A DNA stretch of 58,177 nucleotides, from contig DAHUXD010000061.1 in the NCBI GenBank assembly GCA_027307335.1, forward strand, positions 1 through 58,177, given 5' to 3'. The translations under genes were made by a program, and so were the position numbers. The stretch comes from Acidobacteriota bacterium. Lineage in GTDB: Bacteria > Acidobacteriota > Thermoanaerobaculia > UBA5066 > Gp7-AA6. The notes under the pieces were generated by a model. It saw only the letters and a program-made list of their open reading frames with translations. It ran no database searches and had not been told where the DNA came from. The first letter of the stretch is position 1. Every line of letters begins with the position of its first letter. This document shows positions 22,138 to 28,767 of this stretch, piece after piece.

Positions 22138-24296
22138 GCCGTCTCCGGGGCCTCGCCGCCCGGCTTCTTCTCGTGCAGCAGACGCTCGAGCTCGAGCGGG
22201 TGCTCCTCCTCCATCTCACGCTCGCTGAGCGTGCCCTTCAGCCAGGCCATGTTCATCGGATAGACCTCGGGGTTGAAGATGACGAAGTAGATGTGCCAGA
22301 CGAGGATCGCGAGCGAGGCGAGCCACGCCTCGTAGAAGTGGATCGCGCGGCTGACGTCGTACCCGAGTTTCGTGATGAGACCGATGAACGTGTTGTCGAA
22401 CCACATGCCGAAGCCCGTCGCGGCCATGACGACCGTTCCCCACACGAGGGCCCAGTACTCGGCCTTCTCGACGTAGCTGAAGCGGTCGAACCTCGGGCGC
22501 TCGGCCGACAGCCCGAGGTTGTACCGCACCGCGGTGATCGGGTCGCGCAGGTCGCGGAATCGCCACCACATGTCGCGCAGGAACTGGCGCCCGCGACTCG
22601 TGAAGGCGACGTAGCCGACGTGGTAGAGGCTCGCCGCCACCATGACCATGGCGGAGATCCGGTGGATGATGCTGCGCAGCTCGAAGGTCTTGATCGAGAT
22701 CTTCCGGATGCCGACGACCCACCAGGAACCGGGGTAGCGGAGCATGAACCCCGTGATGACGAGCAGGATGAAGCTCGTCATCAGGGCCCAGTGCTGGATC
22801 CGTTCGATCAGAGTCATCCGGACGTAGACGGCCGTTCCGGCAGGGGGCTCGGGGATCTCGCCGCGGCGGATCTGCATCTGGCGCTTCGACTTCCGGGCGA
22901 AGTCGAGCAGGTTGTGCAGCAGCATGCCGCCGATCACGACGACGATCAGGGCGATGTAGATGGTGCCGATCCAGAAGAGGAGCGGCTGTCCCTGGATCGT
23001 CGCGGCCACGTGGACCTTGCCGGAGGCGAAGCGGGCGTTCGCGCCCGGGTGGCAGCCCTGCGCGCCGCAGGTCTGGGCCAGGTTGGCCGCCGCGATGCGC
23101 GAGGCCGGGTTCGAGGACGGCAGGATGTCGTGGGTGCCGTGGCAGCTCGCGCAGTTGGCGACCTGGACGACTCCCCCCTTGGAGGCGAGCCCGTGGTAGC
23201 TGTCGGCGAACGTCTGCGACCGGTCGGTCGGGAGGTTCCACTTCTCGGTGACGCGCAGCGAGGCATGGCACGGCGTGCAGACGCGGTTCGAGACGTTCGC
23301 GGCCGCGACCGGGGAAAGCGGGTCCTTCGGCGAGAGAATGCGATGCTCACCGTGGCAGTCCGTGCACGCGGGAGCGTCCTTGTTGCCGCGACGCAACGCC
23401 ACCCCGTGGACGCTGCCCTGGAACTGCCGCTCCTCCTTCTCGTGGCACCGCGCGCAGACCTGTTGCACGCGCATCTTGTTGACGGGGGAGGCCGCGTCGA
23501 ATCCGTAGCGCTCGTCGTGCGCGCCGTGGCAGTCGACGCAGTTCGGCGCGCGGGCGTCGCCCCGGGCGAGGGCCTTCCCGTGCACGCTCTCCTCGTAGGA
23601 GGCGATGAAGCTTCGCGTCGGGGTCTCCGCCCTCCGGACGGACGCGTTCTTGACGTGGCAGCCGAGGCAGAGCCGCGCTTGCGCCTTCTTCAGCGCGGCG
23701 GCGTCGGCCATCGCCCCTTCCGTGACTCCCTGGCGATGACAGCTCAGGCAGGTGGGCGTCGGCCGCTCGATCGAATTCGGGACCCTGCCGTGCTCGGACG
23801 CGGCATAGTGGGCCGCGACGCCGTCGTGGCACTTGCCGCAGGCGGCGACGTCTCCGGGGGGCACGAAGCGGAACGAGGCCTTCTTGACCGGGCCGATTTC
23901 GTGCGCGCCGTGGCAGGAGGCGCAGGAGGTTTCGGCCGTTCCCTTGCCGGCGGCCGCGAGGCCGATTCCGGGGTGGAACGGATGCGCGTCGCCGACGGCG
24001 TCGTGGCAGGAGACGCAGGCGACCGGCTTCAACCGTTCCTTGTGCGGGAAGTCCGTCGTCGTCGCGAGGTCCGCGTGGCAGTCGACGCACCCGACGCCGG
24101 CCGCTCCGTGGACCGACCCGGCGAACGCCTTGTCCGAGACGAAGATGGGCCGCCCGTTGGCGCGCTTGGCGCCCGCGTCCCCGTGACAGGTCTGGCAGTC
24201 CTGATTGGTCGGGGGCTTCGGGGCGGGCGGGGCGGCGGACAGGCGGGCGGCGGCGGCGGTCAGAATGGCGGCGGAGAGCAGTTTCGGGAGGCGCAC
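22134..24296 (-). CDS. 13-heme cytochrome c fused to a diheme cytochrome b domain (CbcL-like)
   Basis: 720 residues from GTG 24296. A signal peptide (to about 22) is followed by twelve CXXCH motifs and one CX4CH (CGAQGCH, encoded at 23049-23069). The C-terminal domain has four to five membrane helices with candidate b-heme ligands in RIQHWALMTSFILLVITGF, IIHRISAMVMVAASLYHVG and IHFYEAWLASLAILVWHIYF. The nearest known architecture is CbcL. It is the first gene of a three-gene operon with the 19-heme fusion and the NapC/NirT protein. Two dyad operators lie 154 and 183 nt upstream, with a -10 in register. Confidence 0.87.
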   Translation of the reverse strand: MRLPKLLSAAILTAAAARLSAAPPAPKPPTNQDCQTCHGDAGAKRANGRPIFVSDKAFAGSVHGAAGVGCVDCHADLATTTDFPHKERLKPVACVSCHDAVGDAHPFHPGIGLAAAGKGTAETSCASCHGAHEIGPVKKASFRFVPPGDVAACGKCHDGVAAHYAASEHGRVPNSIERPTPTCLSCHRQGVTEGAMADAAALKKAQARLCLGCHVKNASVRRAETPTRSFIASYEESVHGKALARGDARAPNCVDCHGAHDERYGFDAASPVNKMRVQQVCARCHEKEERQFQGSVHGVALRRGNKDAPACTDCHGEHRILSPKDPLSPVAAANVSNRVCTPCHASLRVTEKWNLPTDRSQTFADSYHGLASKGGVVQVANCASCHGTHDILPSSNPASRIAAANLAQTCGAQGCHPGANARFASGKVHVAATIQGQPLLFWIGTIYIALIVVVIGGMLLHNLLDFARKSKRQMQIRRGEIPEPPAGTAVYVRMTLIERIQHWALMTSFILLVITGFMLRYPGSWWVVGIRKISIKTFELRSIIHRISAMVMVAASLYHVGYVAFTSRGRQFLRDMWWRFRDLRDPITAVRYNLGLSAERPRFDRFSYVEKAEYWALVWGTVVMAATGFGMWFDNTFIGLITKLGYDVSRAIHFYEAWLASLAILVWHIYFVIFNPEVYPMNMAWLKGTLSEREMEEEHPLELERLLHEKKPGGEAPETA

Positions 24297-24421
24297 GGAA
24301 GACCTCGGTCGTTCTGCCGCTCGGGATCACCGCCGGGGTCGGCGGGCGGGGACCCCAGCGGCGGTATTACTTCTTTGCTCCGGGGTAGTCCCTCGTGACA
24401 TGGATGGCGTTCACGAGTTCG

Positions 24422-24494
24422 AGGATAGAAAGAGCGGACGGGGCGGGCCTGATTCGTCTGCATCACCCTGAGAGTCAATGATTTGGATGCATCA
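24422..24494 (-). promoter_or_regulatory. Two tandem dyad operators and a -10 TATCCT, promoter of the CbcL-like operon
   Basis: Read on the minus strand, dyad 1 is TGATGC-ATCC-AAATCA (24494-24479) and dyad 2 is TGATGC-AGAC-GAATCA (24465-24450); their centres are 29 bp apart. TATCCT (24427-24422) lies 22 nt past dyad 2. A leader of about 120 nt follows to the GTG at 24296 and contains a GC-rich hairpin region. Confidence 0.6.
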
Positions 24495-24526
24495 CCGTTC
24501 CGGAATCTGCGCCGGAAACCGGGAGC

Positions 24527-24556
24527 AAAAAGAAAAGGGCGGGCTCGCGCCCGCCC
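24527..24556 (-). terminator. Rho-independent terminator of the first monoheme cytochrome gene
   Basis: On the minus strand, a GGGCGGGC/GCCCGCCC stem (24556-24537) is followed by TTTTCTTTTT (24536-24527). It lies 22 bp after the stop codon, so the gene is monocistronic. Confidence 0.9.
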
Positions 24557-24577
24557 GGAGACTGCCTCGATCGAGTG

Positions 24578-24859
24578 TTACTTGCCCGGGTAGTCCTTCG
24601 CCCACGCGCCGTCGACCTTGTCGACCTTCTTGACGGCCTTCTGCGCCTGGAGCCACTTCCCGCGGTCGTTCAACTCGTTCTGGCCCTCGCCCTTCTTCGG
24701 CAGCGCCACCGTGTGGCAGAACTGGCAATTCTTGGCGTCGACCCCGGCGGCCTTCGCCTGCTTCTGGATGTCCATGTTCGCGGTGGAGGTCGCGCTGAAG
24801 GCGAGCCATCCGCAGACGACGAGAAGCCCCACCGTGACCACGATCCCCTTCTTCCTCAT
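24578..24859 (-). CDS. Small monoheme c-type cytochrome, paralog 1
   Basis: 93 residues. An N-terminal hydrophobic segment (about 5-25) acts as signal or anchor, and one heme motif CQFCH lies near residue 46. A C-terminal conserved part reads ELNDRGKWL and GAWAKDYPGK. At the two positions where the two sister proteins carry Cys (ELNDCGKWL and AKDCPKK), this copy has Arg and Tyr. I do not recognise the family beyond 'small monoheme cytochrome'; the likely role is periplasmic electron shuttling for the adjacent respiratory complexes. A strong GAGGAGG ribosome site, an own dyad promoter and an own terminator make it an independent unit. Confidence 0.85.
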   Translation of the reverse strand: MRKKGIVVTVGLLVVCGWLAFSATSTANMDIQKQAKAAGVDAKNCQFCHTVALPKKGEGQNELNDRGKWLQAQKAVKKVDKVDGAWAKDYPGK

Positions 24860-24904
24860 CCGTTTTCCTCCTCGACGTCGGGAATGCGCGACGCCGTGGA
24901 GGCA

Positions 24905-24947
24905 AGGATAGCCGGATTGCGGGGAGGGGAGTAGTGCGATTGCATCA
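24905..24947 (-). promoter_or_regulatory. Dyad operator TGATGC-AATC-GCACTA with -10 TATCCT, monoheme cytochrome 1
   Basis: The dyad occupies 24947-24932 on the minus strand. TATCCT is at 24910-24905, 21 nt downstream. The dyad begins 73 bp upstream of the ATG, exactly the distance seen at paralog 2, although the sequence between dyad and gene is otherwise different. Confidence 0.6.
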
Positions 24948-24976
24948 GGCGCCCCGGTGCGACGCGGCCGGGCCGG

Positions 24977-25007
24977 AAAGAGAAAGGGCGGGACCTCGGT
25001 CCCGCCC
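24977..25007 (-). terminator. Rho-independent terminator of the second monoheme cytochrome gene
   Basis: On the minus strand, a GGGCGGGAC/GTCCCGCCC stem (25007-24986) is followed by TTTCTCTTT. It lies 23 bp past the stop codon. Confidence 0.88.
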
Positions 25008-25030
25008 TCGTTTTCGCGACGTCGGACGAG

Positions 25031-25309
25031 TTACTTCTTCGGGCAGTCCTTGGCCCAGGCGCCGTCGACTTCCTTGGCCTTCTTGGCTTCCTTCTGGGAG
25101 ACGAGCCACTTGCCGCAGTCGTTGAGCTCGTCGGCGCCGCTGCCCTTCTTCGGCATGGCCACCGTGTGGCAGGTCTGACACTTCGCATCGACTCCGGCCG
25201 CCTTGGCCTGCTTCTGGATCTCCATGCTCGCCGTGGACGTTGCCGTGAAGCCGAGCCAGCCGCAGATGACGAGAAGAGCCACCGTGATCACGATCCCTTT
25301 CTTTCTCAT
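25031..25309 (-). CDS. Small monoheme c-type cytochrome, paralog 2
   Basis: 92 residues, closely similar to paralog 1 along the whole length. It has an N-terminal hydrophobic segment and one CQTCH motif; the residue before the first heme Cys (Asn in the sisters) is missing. It carries the additional Cys pair ELNDCGKWL/AKDCPKK. ATG 25309 has a GGAGGAAAGG ribosome site. It has its own dyad promoter and terminator, so the tandem paralogs are separate transcripts and could be expressed at different levels. Confidence 0.85.
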   Translation of the reverse strand: MRKKGIVITVALLVICGWLGFTATSTASMEIQKQAKAAGVDAKCQTCHTVAMPKKGSGADELNDCGKWLVSQKEAKKAKEVDGAWAKDCPKK

Positions 25310-25353
25310 TGGCCTTTCCTCCAGGCCGCCGACGATCGGCGACGCTACCCGAG

Positions 25354-25397
25354 ACGATAAGGAAGCGCCCGGGGACGCGAATGGTGCGACTGCATCA
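25354..25397 (-). promoter_or_regulatory. Dyad operator TGATGC-AGTC-GCACCA with -10 TATCGT, monoheme cytochrome 2
   Basis: The dyad spans 25397-25382 on the minus strand, and a TATCGT (25359-25354) follows 22 nt downstream. The dyad starts 73 bp from the ATG, as in paralog 1. Confidence 0.58.
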
Positions 25398-25425
25398 GGA
25401 GGAGGCGGACGCCCGTGCGGGCGGC

Positions 25426-25455
25426 AAAAAAAAGAGGCGGACGCGCGTCCGCCTC
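25426..25455 (-). terminator. Rho-independent terminator of the third monoheme cytochrome gene
   Basis: On the minus strand, a GAGGCGGAC/GTCCGCCTC stem (25455-25434) is followed by eight T. It would close the long transcript that starts upstream of the OmcA-like gene. Confidence 0.92.
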
Positions 25456-25482
25456 TCCATTGCCGGGTCGATGAGGAAAGCG

Positions 25483-25770
25483 CTATTTCTTGGGGCAGTC
25501 CTTCGCCCAGGCGCCGTCGACCTTGTCGGCCTTCTTCGCGGCTTTCTGGTCCACCAGCCACTTGCCGCAGTCGTTCAGCTCCTTCGCAGCGTTTTCCTTC
25601 TTCGGCATGGCCACCGTGTGGCAGTACTGGCAGTTCTTGGCGTCGACGCCGGCGGCCTTCGCCTGCTTCTGGATCTCCATGTCCGCCGTCGACGTCGCCG
25701 AGAAGGCCAGCCAGCCGCACACCACGAGAAGAGCCGCCGCCGCCGCGAACCGGGTCCCGTTCTTCCTCAT
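25483..25770 (-). CDS. Small monoheme c-type cytochrome, paralog 3
   Basis: 95 residues with the same plan as the two copies downstream: N-terminal hydrophobic segment, one CQYCH motif, and the extra Cys pair in ELNDCGKWL and AKDCPKK. An AGGAGG ribosome site precedes ATG 25770. Unlike its sisters it has no dyad operator upstream. Only 53 bp separate it from the MtrB-like gene, and this gap holds a small hairpin (25789-25803). It is therefore probably co-transcribed with the outer-membrane conduit genes. Confidence 0.85.
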   Translation of the reverse strand: MRKNGTRFAAAAALLVVCGWLAFSATSTADMEIQKQAKAAGVDAKNCQYCHTVAMPKKENAAKELNDCGKWLVDQKAAKKADKVDGAWAKDCPKK

Positions 25771-25823
25771 TCCCACTCCTCCTTTTGCCGCGGAAGATCC
25801 GCGAACGAAAAACTGAGCTGTCT

Positions 25824-27779
25824 TCAGGGCCGCCAGTGCAGTCCGACGTAGTACCGGTTGCCGTTGTAGTTCGCGAGCGGTCCGGCCTGGTCGAACGCGA
25901 CGCGCTCGACGTACTTGTCCTGGAGCCACTCGAAGTCGGCGCCCCAGTTCTTCGTGAAGAAGTACTCGGCCATCGCCCGGATGCGCTGTACGGTGAACGG
26001 GATCGAGCCGTTGTTGTTCATCCATAGATAGCCGGCGTCGAGCGAGAGCGCGTTCCACGTGAAGCGCACGCCCCCCTCCCAGTTGTGGCCGAGCTCCTTC
26101 TGGTCGGTCGGCACGACCGTGAAGTCCTGCGGTTCCCGAATGAGGATTTGACGGTTCGTCAGGAACTCGCCGCCCGCGCCGTGGAGCGTCAGCATGTCCT
26201 TGAGGATGGTCAGGTCGAACTCTGCCTGGAACTCCCGCACCTGCGTGTCGTAGCCGATCGTGACGACGTCGTCGGAGGCCTTCGTGTCCCGGAAGGAGGC
26301 GCCCACGTCGAGGAAATCCGCGATCTTGTAGGTCGCGCGTGCCGAGAGCCGGTCCCGGTCCATGAAGTCCGTGCGGAAGATTGGCTGGTCGGCGTCGTCG
26401 TGGTGGTAGTCGGCCGTGACGGTGAGTCCCCACTGCGAGAACGTGGCGCCGCCGCCGAACGTGTTGACGCGCCGCTCGTACCGGCCTCCCTGGCCTCCGG
26501 GGATCACGATCTCGGAGGCGTCGGGGGTCGCGGTGACGTTCTGCTGGACCTGCGTCCAGCCGGCATTGACCGCGATGGGACCGAGCTGCCGTGCCGTGAC
26601 GTTCGCGTCGTAGGTCCGGCTCATGTCGTCCACCGAAGTCCGGGCGTTGATCTCCCGCAGAAGGTCGCCCGCGCTCTGGCCGGCGTACGTGACGGTGTCG
26701 AGGAACAGCGACGAGATCAGGGCCTGGCCGTCGAGCACGCGGCTGTTCTCGGCCCAGCCGCCGGCGAGCGACACGTTCTGGAGCAGCGTGATCTCGGCGC
26801 GCGCGGAGGCGCGCCAGAAGTCCGTGTGGGCGCGCGAGTCGACAGTCTCGTTCAGGCCGGCGAAGATGCGCGCGAGCTCGAACGACACGAATCTTCCCGC
26901 GTCCGCCTCGGAGAATCCGGTGTCGTTCGTGCCGTCGGCCTTGATGTAGGTGCCGGTGAGCTTCACGCGCCCGAAGAGGTTCGCCGTGATCCATGCGTTG
27001 GAGACCGGCGTGTCGATCTCGCTCTTCTGGGTGGTCGCGATGCTGTCGGCGGTCACGGCCTGGCCGACGACCGGCGCGGTGTTGTTGCCGGAGCCCGCGC
27101 CCGGCCGCAGGACCGACACGTCCTGCCAGCTGTACTCGCGCCAGCCCTGCGTGAACCCCGCGCTCACGGGGCCGTCGTGGAAGGCGAGGCCGATGCGGTA
27201 GAGCGAGTCGACCGAGTGGACCTGGTCGTCGAGCTGGAACTCGTTCTGACCCAGGTGGTACGTCGTCGAGCCCGGACCGTCGTAGGTGTTGCGCGTGTAG
27301 CCGAGGATCGGCGTGATCATCTTGCCGGGGAGAAGCTCGAGCTCGGCGTCGTAGATGTTCCGGATGCGGTTCCAGGTCTGCTGGCCCGGGACGATCCCGT
27401 CTTCGATGAAGGGATTCGCGAAGGCGGGAAGCGCGCTGTACAGATCCGTCTCCCGCCACGTGAAGGTCAGGCGGAACACGCCGGTCTTCGCGGCGAGGAA
27501 TCGGAGCTGCCCGGCGGGTCCCGCGCCGACGTCGGTCGCGTCGACGTGCAGCGTGTCGAGGAAGCCGACGGGCCCGAGCGACGTGTAGTCGAGCGAGCGC
27601 AACAGCACGCCGGGCCGGTCGTTGATCTGCGTCCGGTACATCTGGTCGTTGCCGCTGACGTCCACGAACCGGTAGCCGAGCTGGACGTCCACCGGGATCG
27701 CCTGCGCCGACAGGCGAGCGGCGCCGGCCGACGCGACGAAGGCGACGGAGGCGAGGGCGCGTCGAAGGACGGGTCTCAT
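25824..27779 (-). CDS. MtrB/PioB-family outer membrane beta-barrel
   Basis: 651 residues. A signal peptide ends about residue 26 (ARLSAQA), then repeated amphipathic strands run to a C-terminal strand ending in YYVGLHWRP, as in outer-membrane porins. No transport or enzymatic motif and no heme motif is present. Position decides the family: it follows a DmsE/MtrA-like decaheme by 10 bp and an OmcA/MtrC-like decaheme, so it would be the barrel that houses the decaheme wire across the outer membrane. The CXXC motif of Shewanella MtrB is absent. Confidence 0.8.
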   Translation of the reverse strand: MRPVLRRALASVAFVASAGAARLSAQAIPVDVQLGYRFVDVSGNDQMYRTQINDRPGVLLRSLDYTSLGPVGFLDTLHVDATDVGAGPAGQLRFLAAKTGVFRLTFTWRETDLYSALPAFANPFIEDGIVPGQQTWNRIRNIYDAELELLPGKMITPILGYTRNTYDGPGSTTYHLGQNEFQLDDQVHSVDSLYRIGLAFHDGPVSAGFTQGWREYSWQDVSVLRPGAGSGNNTAPVVGQAVTADSIATTQKSEIDTPVSNAWITANLFGRVKLTGTYIKADGTNDTGFSEADAGRFVSFELARIFAGLNETVDSRAHTDFWRASARAEITLLQNVSLAGGWAENSRVLDGQALISSLFLDTVTYAGQSAGDLLREINARTSVDDMSRTYDANVTARQLGPIAVNAGWTQVQQNVTATPDASEIVIPGGQGGRYERRVNTFGGGATFSQWGLTVTADYHHDDADQPIFRTDFMDRDRLSARATYKIADFLDVGASFRDTKASDDVVTIGYDTQVREFQAEFDLTILKDMLTLHGAGGEFLTNRQILIREPQDFTVVPTDQKELGHNWEGGVRFTWNALSLDAGYLWMNNNGSIPFTVQRIRAMAEYFFTKNWGADFEWLQDKYVERVAFDQAGPLANYNGNRYYVGLHWRP

Positions 27780-27789
27780 GGCGTAACGC

Positions 27790-28728
27790 TCACTTCAGCA
27801 GCTGCGGCGACACGTTCGAGCCGTGGACGGCGACGTGGCACGTCGTGCAGTTGCGGTAGCGCGGCGACCGCACGTCGTGGAAGGACGGCGGCTGCGAGCC
27901 GTAGGTCTTGGGCGGCGGAGTCTGCGAGTGGCACGAGAGGCACAGCTGCGAGACCTGCGCCCACTGGAGCATGTTCGGGTTGTTCGAGCCGTGCGACTCG
28001 TGGCACGAGAGACAGGTGCCCCCGGAGCCGACCACGTGCTGGAACACGAACGGCCCGCGCTTCTCCGCGTGGCAGTCGAGGCAGGGCAGCTCGCCCTGGA
28101 CGGTCATCTTCACGGGCTCGCCGCGGCGCGCGTGGGGCGCGTGGCAGTCGACGCAGCTCATGCCGCCGCGGTCGAGGCGGTGCACGTACGGTTTCGCGCG
28201 GAACGAAGCAGCCTCGTTGCGGTGGCAGGAGCCGCACAGCTCGACGGGAGGCTTCGCGACGAGGTGCTCGCTCTTCGGCGCGGCGTTGTGTATCGAGTGG
28301 CACGTCAGGCAGTTCACGGCGGCGCTGTTCGCGTGGGGTCCGTTCTGGAACGAGTCGTGGGGGCCGGGAGTGTTCTGGTGGCAGGAGAGGCAATCCTCCG
28401 AGCCGGAGAGGCCCTTGAACGCGTGGATGAGGCTCGCGTCGCCGCCGGCCTCCATGTGCTTGGTCCCGTCGCCGTGGCAGTTCCCGCAGGCGTCGTTCGG
28501 ATCGACGGTGCCCTTGCCGAGGAAGGCGCGGGTGTGGGGATTCGCGGCGAATGCCTTGACGAGGTCGGTGTGGCAGTCGCCGCATTTCGGCGCCTCGGCC
28601 GCCGCCGCCGCGTGCGCCGGCGTCGGACCGGGAGTCGGTGCCGCCGTCTGCGCCCGGAGGGCGGCCGCGGCCGCGACGAGTCCCGCGACCAGGGCCAGCA
28701 CGGGCGGAGCAGCGAGCCGGTGCTTCAT
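27790..28728 (-). CDS. DmsE/MtrA-family periplasmic decaheme cytochrome
   Basis: About 312 residues. A signal peptide (to about 27, ending LRAQ) is followed by exactly ten CXXCH motifs, from CGDCH to CTTCH, in about 270 residues, the density and length of MtrA/DmsE/PioA. It would be inserted in the adjacent beta-barrel and carry electrons from the periplasm to the surface decaheme. ATG 28728 is preferred to the in-frame GTG at 28734 because GATGAGGTG then serves as ribosome site. It lies 39 bp downstream of the OmcA-like gene in the same operon. Confidence 0.9.
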   Translation of the reverse strand: MKHRLAAPPVLALVAGLVAAAAALRAQTAAPTPGPTPAHAAAAAEAPKCGDCHTDLVKAFAANPHTRAFLGKGTVDPNDACGNCHGDGTKHMEAGGDASLIHAFKGLSGSEDCLSCHQNTPGPHDSFQNGPHANSAAVNCLTCHSIHNAAPKSEHLVAKPPVELCGSCHRNEAASFRAKPYVHRLDRGGMSCVDCHAPHARRGEPVKMTVQGELPCLDCHAEKRGPFVFQHVVGSGGTCLSCHESHGSNNPNMLQWAQVSQLCLSCHSQTPPPKTYGSQPPSFHDVRSPRYRNCTTCHVAVHGSNVSPQLLK

Positions 28729-28767
28729 CGACACCTCATCCCTTCGAGTCCTCGGAGGAGACCACTC

